From Dyadobacter soli (GTDB taxonomy: Bacteria; Bacteroidota; Bacteroidia; Cytophagales; Spirosomataceae), in NCBI RefSeq assembly GCF_900101885.1, contig NZ_FNAN01000019.1, positions 124,001-188,000 on the forward strand: DNA of 64,000 nt, written 5' to 3'. The notes below the pieces were generated by a model. It was not told the DNA's origin. It saw only the letters and a program-made list of their open reading frames with translations, and made no database searches. Every line of letters begins with the position of its first letter. The first letter of the stretch is position 1. This document shows, in pieces, positions 32,810 to 41,529 of the stretch. A program made the position numbers and the translations under genes.

Positions 32810-33747
32810 GGTAATGCCTTAATGGCGTTGAATAGCATATCCATGAACGCGTCGCGGTCGATATCGTAGGCTACCGTAGCATTGGGCTCCCTTTGAAGTG
32901 TATTGTAAAAATCCACCACTGTGGCGCCTCGGGTAAGCTCGCCTTTTGTTTCCACATCTACATAGCAGGATTTTGTAGTAAAAATCCCGGGGTTCATCAG
33001 CCAGGCAATGGCGCATGGATCGTGTAATGCCGCACCTCCATTTAACTCCACACGGTTTTCTCGATAAAAAATGGAGTAGAATTCCATCAGATCGGCTGCT
33101 ACCCGCCCGGTCTGGTTGCCCAATGCCCGTAACAATTCGATATCCTTTTGATACACCAGCGCCTTGTGGGTCACATCGAGTCCGCACATAGTAATGGGTA
33201 ACCCGGCCCTGAACACGATGGCGGCAGCCTCGGGATCGGCGTAGATATTGAACTCGGCTAGGGGTGACATATTGCCCCGGAAAATGCCGCCTCCCATGAG
33301 CGAAATTCGCTCGATTTTGCCTTTTAGATGCGGGTAAGCGAGCAGGAACGTCGCGATGTTCGTCAGCGGGCCGGTAGGCACGATGGTAACGGGTGTTTCC
33401 GATGCGGAAAGTATCTCGGCAATGCCTTCCACAGCACTGATAGGCTGCGCTTGCATTGTCGGTACAGGCAGTGATGGGCTGTTCAGCCCGGTTTCACCAT
33501 GTGCGTAATCCGCAACTACGAGCTCGCGGAACAGGGGTTTCTCGGCACCATGGTACACCGGGATCTCCGTAGCGCCAATGAGCGTCAGTACTTTCAATGC
33601 ATTCTGCAACGTTTTCGCCTGCGTTTGATTGCCGGCCGAAATGGTGACGGCTTTGATATCAAAACTTCCGCTCCCGTGCGCGAGCATGAGCATCAGCGCG
33701 TCGTCGTGGCCGGGGTCGCAATCTATGATAACGGGTATTTTAGTCAT
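32806..33747 (-). CDS. Inosine-uridine-type nucleoside hydrolase
   Basis: The 313-residue protein opens with IPVIIDCDPGHDDALMLMLA, the Ca2+-binding aspartate cluster of the IunH family, and has the LPITMCGLDVTHKALV block and a late HDPCAIAWL with the catalytic-site His-Asp. It cleaves ribonucleosides into base and ribose. The ribokinase gene lies three bases upstream in the same operon, so the released ribose would be phosphorylated at once. Whether it prefers purine or pyrimidine nucleosides cannot be told. There is no signal peptide, so it acts in the cytoplasm. Confidence 0.93.
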   Translation of the reverse strand: MTKIPVIIDCDPGHDDALMLMLAHGSGSFDIKAVTISAGNQTQAKTLQNALKVLTLIGATEIPVYHGAEKPLFRELVVADYAHGETGLNSPSLPVPTMQAQPISAVEGIAEILSASETPVTIVPTGPLTNIATFLLAYPHLKGKIERISLMGGGIFRGNMSPLAEFNIYADPEAAAIVFRAGLPITMCGLDVTHKALVYQKDIELLRALGNQTGRVAADLMEFYSIFYRENRVELNGGAALHDPCAIAWLMNPGIFTTKSCYVDVETKGELTRGATVVDFYNTLQREPNATVAYDIDRDAFMDMLFNAIKALP

Positions 33748-33750
33748 GGT

Positions 33751-34653
33751 TCAAAAGGAATCCAGTTCGTGTTGATAAGGGGCCGAGCTTTGTGCACCCA
33801 TTCGTGTAACGGAAATAGCCGCCGCGCGACTGGCGAAGCGGCAGGCTTCTTCAAGCGTTTCCCCGTCGGCCAACGCTTTTAATAATGCGCCGTTAAAAAC
33901 GTCTCCGGCAGCAGTGGAGTCTACGGCTTCCACTACCATGGCAGGAATAATGCCTGTAAACGCTTCGCTGGCAAGATAAATGCCTTTGCTGCCCAAGGTA
34001 ATGACGACGTTCTGCACACCCCGGTCGGACAGGTAGCGCGCAGCTTGTTGAAGAGTTTCCTCACTTTCCACAGTAATGCCCGTGATCAGCTCGGTTTCGG
34101 TTTCGTTCGGTGTGATCAGGTAGAGGCCATGGAGGAACTGCGCATCCAGCGGCATACCAGGAGCAGGGTTAAGGATCGCGCGGATCTTTTTTTGCGCACA
34201 TTGCCCAAGCGCCCACAGGACTGTCTCCCCGGGGATTTCCAGTTGAAAAAGAGCCAGTTCTACATTCTCGAATGCATTATCGGGAATATCACCCGGATGC
34301 AGGTCCATATTGGCGCCCGACGCGACCACGATTTCGTTCTGCCCCTGCGCATTGACCGTAATGAGGGCCACGCCCGATGAAAGATCAGCCGACTCGGTCA
34401 TGAATGCGGTATCAATGCGCTCTTTTTCGAACCCCTCGCGCGCCTGTTTGCCGAAAATGTCGTTGCCGGTTTTAGCTACAAACCGCACATCTGCGCCGAG
34501 CCGCGCGGCGGCCACTGCCTGGTTGGCGCCCTTGCCGCCGGGGTTCATCAAAAACGTCCCGCCCAGCACCGTTTCACCTGGTTTCGGAAAATGCGCTGTT
34601 TTAACCACCATGTCCGTATTGGAGCTGCCGATAATCAGCACTTTCTGCTTCAT
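33751..34653 (-). CDS. rbsK: Ribokinase
   Basis: The 300-residue PfkB-family sugar kinase has the ribokinase motifs SSNTDMVV near the start, NPGGKGANQAVAAARLG (substrate binding) and the C-terminal DSTAAGDVFNGALL, which contains the catalytic Asp and the anion hole. It phosphorylates D-ribose to ribose 5-phosphate with ATP. Its gene comes first in a two-gene operon with the nucleoside hydrolase, a nucleoside-salvage pairing. Upstream on the minus strand TTAATTTG (plus 34703-34710 region) may be a -7 box. Confidence 0.93.
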   Translation of the reverse strand: MKQKVLIIGSSNTDMVVKTAHFPKPGETVLGGTFLMNPGGKGANQAVAAARLGADVRFVAKTGNDIFGKQAREGFEKERIDTAFMTESADLSSGVALITVNAQGQNEIVVASGANMDLHPGDIPDNAFENVELALFQLEIPGETVLWALGQCAQKKIRAILNPAPGMPLDAQFLHGLYLITPNETETELITGITVESEETLQQAARYLSDRGVQNVVITLGSKGIYLASEAFTGIIPAMVVEAVDSTAAGDVFNGALLKALADGETLEEACRFASRAAAISVTRMGAQSSAPYQHELDSF

Positions 34654-34982
34654 GTCCCTTTCGCAATTGGTTTTGTAAGACCAGCATTTCCGGCCCTGCG
34701 CAAATTAACTCCCCACTCCATCTATTCATAATGTGGAAGAAAATAAACTAAGCGAATAGTTTCAGCCTTGTCCATAATTTATTAGCCAACTTGTAGAAGA
34801 ATTTTAAAATTTTTTTACACACTAAAAACCGTTTTACGGCTACGTCAAGAGCTATTTGCTTGATAATTACCGTACTTTTACCGAATAGTAATTAATTTGT
34901 AGTACTAGTTGGTATGATTTTGTACCACATTATGTGACGGATTTATTTTATATTTGATGTAGAATTGGAAAATTTTATAACT
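34654..34982. other. 329-base AT-rich intergenic region
   Basis: This is the gap between two divergent units, the ribokinase operon and the T9SS cargo gene. It is clearly more AT-rich than the genes on either side. I see no gene; it holds the -7 element at 34949 and several A/T-runs. Confidence 0.6.
34949..34956 (+). promoter_or_regulatory. -7 element of the T9SS cargo gene
   Basis: TATATTTG matches TAnnTTTG and would start transcription near 34963, 20 bases before the ATG at 34983. The nearest TTTG (34919-34922) is 26 bases upstream, which is too far for a good -33 box. Confidence 0.45.
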
Positions 34983-36224
34983 ATGCCTAGAATTTGTTCT
35001 ATAATTCTATCTCTACTGTTTTTCTTGGATGGTCATTTGGTCTTGAAAGCACAGGACAATAGCGCCATTTTCACGAAGAGGGATTCACCGATTGGTATCG
35101 TAAGTTTCGGATCCGCAGTCACTTCCGGCGTTTTGGGAGAGGGCGCGTTTATCGACGGATACATTAAGAAGTCGGGCTCGGATGCATTCATTTTCCCCGT
35201 CGGCGATAATGGTGCGTTTCGTCCGTTCGCTGTCAACTCCGACCAGGCTATCGGGGCGTATTATGGTGTCAACCCGGCTGTGGCCGTTACGAGTAATCCG
35301 GCAGGTGGCGATTACGGTGTACTGCCCGAAGGCGGACCGTTCAACACGGGGAGTCTTATGAGTGAGCTTATCGCCGTGAGCACTTCGGAATACTGGGATA
35401 TCAACGGCACCTCGCCGACCCGCATTACGCTTTCTTGGAATGATAACAGCGCCGTGAACGCACTGGTAACCAACCGTGGCCTTTCCAAGTTGACCATCGC
35501 GGGTTGGGACGGTACCAAATGGGTGAACCTGCCTGCCTCCGTGGATGCTACTTCGCTTTTCGGGCAGCCGAGTACCGCGTCTTCCGGCTCGCTGACGACG
35601 CTCCTGGATATTGTTCCAAACACCTACAATGTGTACACGCTCGGCGCATTGCGCGATGGCGCCCTGCCTGTGGTACTGGTCAGTTTTACGGGTGTTGCCC
35701 GTGAGCGTACAAGCTACCTCGAATGGCGTACATCCGAGGAGGTGAATGCAAGCCATTTCGAAATCGAGCGGAGCAGCGATGCCAAATCGTGGCGGAAGAT
35801 CGGCAACGTGGCTGCGCGTGGTGAGGGCATTGCTACGCCGTCAGCCCCGTCCCACTATACTTTCACGGATGATAATCCTTTGAATGGCAGCAATTTCTAC
35901 CGGATGAAAATGGTGGACATCGCGTCTGATGGCAAAGACGGGGCATTCGCTTACAGCCGCATTGTGAAAGTGGAATTTAATGGTCAGCCGGAGCTGGCGG
36001 TGTACCCCAATCCGGTGGCGGAAAAACTATTTTTTTCTCAAAGTATTCAACAAAACCTGGCCTCCGCGCGCCTCGTGGATGCGGCCGGGCGGACTGTATT
36101 CGCTTCCCGGGAAGTTTCGGGAGACGGCATCGACGTGAGCCGGATGCCGCCAGGCCTTTATATGCTCAAATTCTCCTTTACCGATGGGTTGTCAAAATCC
36201 TATAAAGTGCTGATCAGTAGATGA
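34983..36224 (+). CDS. Secreted protein with type IX secretion C-terminal sorting domain
   Basis: The 413-residue protein has a signal peptide (SIILSLLFFLDGHLVLKAQ) and ends with a type A T9SS sorting domain: the motif ELAVYPNPVAEKLFF, a run of beta strands, and the final GLYMLKFSFTDGLSKSYKVLISR. The middle (about residues 225-320, LEWRTSEEVNASHFEIERSSD) is a common fibronectin-like segment of such proteins; the first 200 residues resemble surface proteins of Bacteroidota with no known activity. It is exported through the outer membrane and probably anchored to the surface. It is 40 bases upstream of the DUF1800-DUF1501 pair, which may share its transcript. The TTG at 34965 is a less likely start. 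Confidence 0.85.
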   Translation: MPRICSIILSLLFFLDGHLVLKAQDNSAIFTKRDSPIGIVSFGSAVTSGVLGEGAFIDGYIKKSGSDAFIFPVGDNGAFRPFAVNSDQAIGAYYGVNPAVAVTSNPAGGDYGVLPEGGPFNTGSLMSELIAVSTSEYWDINGTSPTRITLSWNDNSAVNALVTNRGLSKLTIAGWDGTKWVNLPASVDATSLFGQPSTASSGSLTTLLDIVPNTYNVYTLGALRDGALPVVLVSFTGVARERTSYLEWRTSEEVNASHFEIERSSDAKSWRKIGNVAARGEGIATPSAPSHYTFTDDNPLNGSNFYRMKMVDIASDGKDGAFAYSRIVKVEFNGQPELAVYPNPVAEKLFFSQSIQQNLASARLVDAAGRTVFASREVSGDGIDVSRMPPGLYMLKFSFTDGLSKSYKVLISR

Positions 36225-36264
36225 TCATGTGTTCAACCGGACGGAAATATTAATTCAATGACTT

Positions 36265-37899
36265 ATGGCTTATCTTGATCCTTATACTGTTCCACTCACG
36301 GCCAGCAAGGCAGCACACCTACTCAGAAGAGCTACTTTTGGCCCGACAAAGTCGGAAATTGAAGCATTTACCGGCCTCAACCCAGGCATTGCGGTAGACC
36401 AGTTGTTTGCAAACGTTGTACATACCGCTTCGCCGCCGCCGCCAGTCGACATTACGCCCACAAGCCCCAATTACTTGAAGCCGTTAATGAGCTTTGGTTT
36501 CGTCTCTGCCAAAAGCGGCGAGCATAGCGTGCATTTGCGCTATTGGTGGCTCGGTTTGATGATGCTCCAGAACGGTAAACCATCGGTGCTGGAAAAAATA
36601 ACGGCTTTCTGGCAGAACCATTTCGTGGTGTCGCAAAACGTGATGGCGGATTACCGCTATATGTACCGGTACCTCAAATTCCTGCGGGATAACAGCCTCG
36701 GGAATTTCAAGACGATGACGATCGGGATAACCAAAGATCCGGCCATGCTCATCTATCAGAATGGTGCAGGTAATAACAAAACTACTCCTAATGAGAATTA
36801 TGCCAGGGAATTGCAGGAACTCTTTACAGTGGGGCAGCAAGACTTTTATGGTAACCTGAACTACACAGAAGCGGACGTGAAGGCTGCGTCTAAGGTACTT
36901 ACAGGCTGGATGGTTACGAACTACTATGCGAACGGAACCAGTGAGTTTACCTCGAATTTCCACAGAAACTACCACGATACTTCTAATAAGACGTTTTCTT
37001 CCAAGTATGGAGGTGTTACCATTCAGGGGCGTACCGACGATACCGCTGGTGATGTGGAGATGAATGAGCTGATCGATATGCTGCTGAGGCATCCGGAGGC
37101 ACCTAAACATATTTGCAGAAAGCTTTACCGCTGGTATGTCAATCAGAATGTGACCGAGGATATCGAAAATAACGTGATTGTACCGTTAGCCGCATTTTTT
37201 TCCAGCTCTGAGAATAATTACAACATCAAGCCGGTACTTGAAAAGCTGCTTAAAAGCGAAATATTCTTCGCTGATCAGAACGTAGGCTCAATCATTAAAT
37301 CGCCAATGGAATATCTGATAGGCATGGGGCGCTTTTTCGAACAGCCTTGTCCCGACATGATGACCGACACCGCGGCTTATACGAATTATATCCGGTTTTT
37401 CCTTTGGGGGATGGCCGCTATGAACCTTGAAATCCTTAATCAGCCGCTGGTGTTTGGCTATCCGCCTTATTATCAGGTTGGTTATTCCAAAAACTGGATC
37501 AATGGCTCGACGATCACCGCACGCAGGGGTAATAGCGACAGGATTATTTTCCCGACCGAAGTAATCAAGCCAGGCTATACGCTCGGGATTGATTTCCTTG
37601 CCTGGATACAGCGGATCCAGCCCAATTTTTCAGACAGCAACGCAAGCCCTGCCATTACTCCGGCAGAGGTATTGGCAGCATTTTCGGAAAATCTCTTTGC
37701 GATAGAACTTACGGAGGCGCAGAAAACTTACCTCATCGATGTGGTCTTTATGAGAAACCTGCCGCATACCTCATGGCGCTACGAGTTGAACGGGTACCGC
37801 AACAACCCGACGAGCGCCAGCGCGCAGACTCCCGTTAAAAACAGATGTTCCACTCTGATGCGGTATATGGTAAGAATGGCAGAGTATGAGGTGTTTTAA
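36265..37899 (+). CDS. DUF1800 domain protein
   Basis: The 544-residue protein begins with SKAAHLLRRATFGPTKSEIEAF, the signature of the DUF1800 family, and continues with EKITAFWQNHFVVS and NENYARELQELFTVG, which are also typical. No clear signal peptide is present at this start. DUF1800 genes are nearly always followed by DUF1501 genes, as here after 11 bases, and the pair is common in Bacteroidota, Planctomycetes and Proteobacteria without an established function; a role in periplasmic processing or assembly has been suggested only by context. Confidence 0.88.
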   Translation: MAYLDPYTVPLTASKAAHLLRRATFGPTKSEIEAFTGLNPGIAVDQLFANVVHTASPPPPVDITPTSPNYLKPLMSFGFVSAKSGEHSVHLRYWWLGLMMLQNGKPSVLEKITAFWQNHFVVSQNVMADYRYMYRYLKFLRDNSLGNFKTMTIGITKDPAMLIYQNGAGNNKTTPNENYARELQELFTVGQQDFYGNLNYTEADVKAASKVLTGWMVTNYYANGTSEFTSNFHRNYHDTSNKTFSSKYGGVTIQGRTDDTAGDVEMNELIDMLLRHPEAPKHICRKLYRWYVNQNVTEDIENNVIVPLAAFFSSSENNYNIKPVLEKLLKSEIFFADQNVGSIIKSPMEYLIGMGRFFEQPCPDMMTDTAAYTNYIRFFLWGMAAMNLEILNQPLVFGYPPYYQVGYSKNWINGSTITARRGNSDRIIFPTEVIKPGYTLGIDFLAWIQRIQPNFSDSNASPAITPAEVLAAFSENLFAIELTEAQKTYLIDVVFMRNLPHTSWRYELNGYRNNPTSASAQTPVKNRCSTLMRYMVRMAEYEVF

Positions 37900-37910
37900 T
37901 TAGAAATTGT

Positions 37911-39443
37911 ATGAAAAGAAGAGACTTTCTGGCATCAGCCTCCGCCATGACGTTACCTGTAATGGTCAACGGGTTTGGCATAACCAGCCTCAGCAACCAA
38001 TCGTCGCTCGTGCAATCGCTCGTGGGCACGGCCGCTGCGGCCACCGATCGGATCCTGGTAATTATTTACCTTAATGGCGGTAACGACGGCCTCAACACCG
38101 TCATCCCGCTTCAATATTATTCCAAATACCAGAGTATCCGGAGTAATATCGCAATTCCACAAAATAAGGTGCTCACACTCTCGGGTATGCCCGAGGCGGG
38201 ACTGCACCCTTCAATGACCGGTATGCGCGAAATGTACAACCAGGGACGGCTGGCAATCGTGAATTCGGTGTCGTATCCGAACCCGAACCAGTCGCATCAC
38301 CGTTCGTCGGACATCTGGATGACGGCCACGGACGCCGACCAGTACGTCAACAGCGGATGGGCGGGTCGCTATCTCAACAGCCGTTTTCCGGGCTATCCGC
38401 AAAATTACCCGAACGACACCATGACGGACCCGCTGGCATTGCAGATCGGGGTGCTTAATTCGACAAGCTTGCTTGGCCCGCAGAGTCCGATGAATATCTC
38501 TGTCGAGAATATCAATAATTTCTATGCATTGCTTAATAACGGGCAGGGGATTACGACTTCCGATCTGCCTTGCTGTGAGGCCGGTGAAATGATCAAGCAC
38601 GTCAGGCAGCAGCAAATCCTTTCTACTGGCTATTCGGGGCAGATCAAAAGGGCTTATGACGCCGGCCGGACGCTGGCAACTTACCCCGCCGCAGGGTCGA
38701 CAACCGAACTCTCGGAACAGCTGAAAATTGTAGCGAGACTCATTCACGGCGGTTTGCAATCGAAAATTTATTTCGTAGAACTCGGCGGCTTTGATACGCA
38801 TGGCGACCAGGTCTCGGCGAGTGATACTACGGTCGGAAACCATGCAAATTTGCTCCGAAGGCTTTCGGATGCGGTATCGTCTTTCCAGAACGACCTCGTT
38901 CTTCAAGGGACCGCCGATCGCGTAGTGGGTATGACCTTTTCGGACTTTGGCCGGCGCGCCAATTCGAATGCATCGCGTGGTACCGACCACGGTGTTGCGG
39001 CACCGATGTTTGTATTTGGGACGGGCATCAAGCGGCAAATGGTCGGCGTGGTGCCTGATCTGAACAACGACCTCGAACCACCGACTACTTCACCTACGAA
39101 CCAGAACCAGGAAGTGAAAATGCAGGTGGATTTCAGAAGGATATATTCCGATATCCTGCGCGATTGGTTCGGTGCCGCAGGTTCGACTACCGACGCTTTG
39201 CTTTTCAGGAATTTTAAAACGACCTCCCTGTTCTCGAACGTCATCGAAACAACCGCCTCGGGCGCGTGGCTCGACCGTTCGATATGGTCGGCTGGGCGTG
39301 CGCCGGGCGTGGGTGACTACGTACGCGTAAACCCCGGACACGTGGTGGCGGTAGGGCAGAATATCACCGTCAAAAACATTGAAGTGGAAGGTGGAGGGGA
39401 GCTGAATATCCTCGGAAATTATACAATTAACACCACAGGATAA
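37911..39443 (+). CDS. DUF1501 protein with Tat-like signal and truncated beta-solenoid tail
   Basis: The 510-residue protein starts MKRRDFLASASAMTLP, a twin-arginine-type signal, followed by a DUF1501 (alkaline-phosphatase-like fold) domain to about residue 440: ILVIIYLNGGNDGLNTVIP, HRSSDIWMTA, VELGGFDTHGDQ and VGMTFSDFGRRANSNASRGTDHG carry the metal-site-like Asp and His residues. The final 60 residues (GAWLDRSIWSAGRAPGVGD, VRVNPGHVVAVGQNITVKN) look like the start of a G8-like beta-solenoid that stops after one or two turns and is not followed by a sorting domain. It is the partner of the DUF1800 gene. Confidence 0.87.
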   Translation: MKRRDFLASASAMTLPVMVNGFGITSLSNQSSLVQSLVGTAAAATDRILVIIYLNGGNDGLNTVIPLQYYSKYQSIRSNIAIPQNKVLTLSGMPEAGLHPSMTGMREMYNQGRLAIVNSVSYPNPNQSHHRSSDIWMTATDADQYVNSGWAGRYLNSRFPGYPQNYPNDTMTDPLALQIGVLNSTSLLGPQSPMNISVENINNFYALLNNGQGITTSDLPCCEAGEMIKHVRQQQILSTGYSGQIKRAYDAGRTLATYPAAGSTTELSEQLKIVARLIHGGLQSKIYFVELGGFDTHGDQVSASDTTVGNHANLLRRLSDAVSSFQNDLVLQGTADRVVGMTFSDFGRRANSNASRGTDHGVAAPMFVFGTGIKRQMVGVVPDLNNDLEPPTTSPTNQNQEVKMQVDFRRIYSDILRDWFGAAGSTTDALLFRNFKTTSLFSNVIETTASGAWLDRSIWSAGRAPGVGDYVRVNPGHVVAVGQNITVKNIEVEGGGELNILGNYTINTTG

Positions 39444-39470
39444 GCAGGAAACTTGCCTGTTGCGTTTCTG

Positions 39471-39509
39471 AAAGTGCCGGAGAACTTTGATTTCTTCCGG
39501 CACTTTTTG
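39471..39509 (+). terminator. Terminator after the DUF1501 gene
   Basis: AAAGTGCCGG (39471-39480) pairs with CCGGCACTTT (39497-39506) in a 10-bp stem followed by TTTTG, 28 bases after the stop. Confidence 0.8.
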
Positions 39510-39541
39510 TTTACTTTACGATGTCTCAACCAACATCGTTC

Positions 39542-41320
39542 ATGAAAAAACTGGTTTATTACGCGTTTGCCGCCACGGTCCTGCTCATTCAGGCCTGCCA
39601 GAAAAAATCAGAAAAAGCAGAAGGTACTATGCCACCGATTAGTGAAGTATTCGCCCATTATTATGAAGAAAGGCTTCCCCTTTATCCCCTGGAAGCGACT
39701 ATGAACGGTGATAACCGTTACAATGACAAGATGTCCGACGACCTCTCGCAAGCAGGTAAGGCGCGGATGACCGCTTTTTACAGAAAGTATCAGGACGAGC
39801 TCGCCAAATACGACCGCGGAAAGCTTACCGACGAGGAAAAGGTGAGCTGGGACCTGATCGAATGGGAATGCAGCATTAACCTGGAAGGCCTGAAATACCC
39901 GGTGGAACTGATGCCGATCAACCAGATTTTCTCGACACACCTGATGATCGGGCAAATGGCGAGCGGGAGCAGCATTCAGCCTTTTAAAACCGTAAAGGAT
40001 TATGATAACTGGCTGAAACGGGTAGACGGCTTTGTGGTATGGTGCGATACCGCCGTGGTGAATATGCGTCAGGGGATAAAGCAGGGCTACGTTTTGCCTG
40101 CACCCCTGATTAAGAAGGTAATCCCGCAGTTTGCGGATATGGCAGGCGGGCCCGTGAAAGAGCACCTTTTTTATACGCCTGTCAAAAATTTCCCGAAGGA
40201 CTTTTCAGAGGAAGACAAGGCCAGGCTTGAAAAGGAGTACGCAGCTATGGTCGAGTCGAAAATCATCCCGACTTTCCAGAAAATGCAGGTTTTCATGGAA
40301 AAGGAATACCAACCGGCTGGCCGTACGACCGACGGCTTCTCGGCGCTTCCGAATGGCAAGGCTTTGTATAACTATTACATCAAGTACTACACGACCACCG
40401 AGCTGACGGCGGACGAAATTCACGCCACCGGGTTGAAGGAGGTAGCCCGCATTTCAGCGGAAATGGAGAAAGTGAAGGCCCAAGTAGGTTACCAGGGCGA
40501 TTTGAAATCGTTTTTCAATGCGGTGCGGGGCAACAAGAAACTGATGCCGTTCACCAAACCGGAGCAAGTGATTGCGCATTTCAATGAGATTCATGAGCGC
40601 ATGAAGCCCAATCTCACGAAACTTTTCGATCTGACGCCCAAGACACCGTTCGAAGTACGCCGGACCGAAGCATTCCGGGAGGCTTCCGCATCGGCCGAGT
40701 ACAATCCGGGGCTGCCCGACGGGTCCCGCCCGGGTGTGTTCTACGTGCCTGTACCGGCTGCGACGGAGTATAATGTGGTTTCCGACGAAAGCCTTTTCCT
40801 GCACGAAGCCATTCCGGGGCACCATTACCAGATTTCGCTGCAACAGGAAAACACCGCATTGCCTGAGTTTCGTAAAAACCTGTGGTACAGTGCTTATGGC
40901 GAAGGCTGGGCATTGTATACCGAGTCGCTGGGCAAGGAGCTGGGGCTTTATACCGATCCTTACCAGTATTTCGGGATGCTCAGCGCCGAAATGCACCGCG
41001 CCATCCGCCTTGTAGTGGATACCGGGCTGCATTCGAAAGGCTGGACGCGCGCGCAGGCCATTCAATATTCGCTGGATCATGAAGCGGAGTCGGAGGAAAG
41101 CATTACCGCGGAAGTGGAGCGTTACATGGCGGGTGCCGGACAGGCATTGTCGTACAAGATCGGCCAGTTGAAAATCCGCGAGCTCCGTTCGAGAGCTGAA
41201 AAGGAAATGGGTACGAAGTTTGACATCCGCACATTCCACAAACTGGTGCTCGAATCGGGCTGCGTGCCGCTTAAATTGCTGGAAGAGAAAGCAAATGCCT
41301 GGATAAAGGCAGGGAAGTAA
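39542..41320 (+). CDS. DUF885 family lipoprotein, metallopeptidase-like
   Basis: The protein (592 residues from the second Met) has a lipoprotein signal peptide (MKKLVYYAFAATVLLIQAC, lipobox LIQAC). The DUF885 domain fills the rest. The central LFLHEAIPGHHYQ has the HExxPGH zinc-binding pattern of this gluzincin-like family, with a downstream EGWALYTESLGKELG supplying a further Glu. Family members are thought to be zinc carboxypeptidase/dipeptidase-like enzymes. The ATG at 39521 would add seven residues in front of the signal; 39542 gives the cleaner signal peptide. It has its own terminators on both sides, so it is a single-gene unit. Confidence 0.87.
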   Translation: MKKLVYYAFAATVLLIQACQKKSEKAEGTMPPISEVFAHYYEERLPLYPLEATMNGDNRYNDKMSDDLSQAGKARMTAFYRKYQDELAKYDRGKLTDEEKVSWDLIEWECSINLEGLKYPVELMPINQIFSTHLMIGQMASGSSIQPFKTVKDYDNWLKRVDGFVVWCDTAVVNMRQGIKQGYVLPAPLIKKVIPQFADMAGGPVKEHLFYTPVKNFPKDFSEEDKARLEKEYAAMVESKIIPTFQKMQVFMEKEYQPAGRTTDGFSALPNGKALYNYYIKYYTTTELTADEIHATGLKEVARISAEMEKVKAQVGYQGDLKSFFNAVRGNKKLMPFTKPEQVIAHFNEIHERMKPNLTKLFDLTPKTPFEVRRTEAFREASASAEYNPGLPDGSRPGVFYVPVPAATEYNVVSDESLFLHEAIPGHHYQISLQQENTALPEFRKNLWYSAYGEGWALYTESLGKELGLYTDPYQYFGMLSAEMHRAIRLVVDTGLHSKGWTRAQAIQYSLDHEAESEESITAEVERYMAGAGQALSYKIGQLKIRELRSRAEKEMGTKFDIRTFHKLVLESGCVPLKLLEEKANAWIKAGK

Positions 41321-41344
41321 GGTGTAGCAGAATATTTTGATCGT

Positions 41345-41380
41345 AAAAGAGCGATGTCGGTGCGGCATTGCTCTTTTTTG
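41345..41380 (+). terminator. Terminator of the DUF885 gene
   Basis: AAAAGAGCGATG (41345-41356) pairs with CATTGCTCTTTT (41366-41377) in a 12-bp stem with one G-U pair, a nine-base loop and a T-run. Confidence 0.85.
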
Positions 41381-41529
41381 TTTGGGGAGAATGTAAAATA
41401 ATTCTGGACGAGCAGTATAGAACAGGATAGTTTCTGCTTATGAATTGGCATTATTGCTTCAATAAATGTGCATTTTTTTAGTTAAATTTATATACTGGGT
41501 AAAAAAATGTCACAGAACCTGAACCCAAG

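Noticed and set aside
38211..39038. A 275-codon open frame on the minus strand
   Set aside because: It is antisense to the DUF1501 gene and shows no recognisable family.
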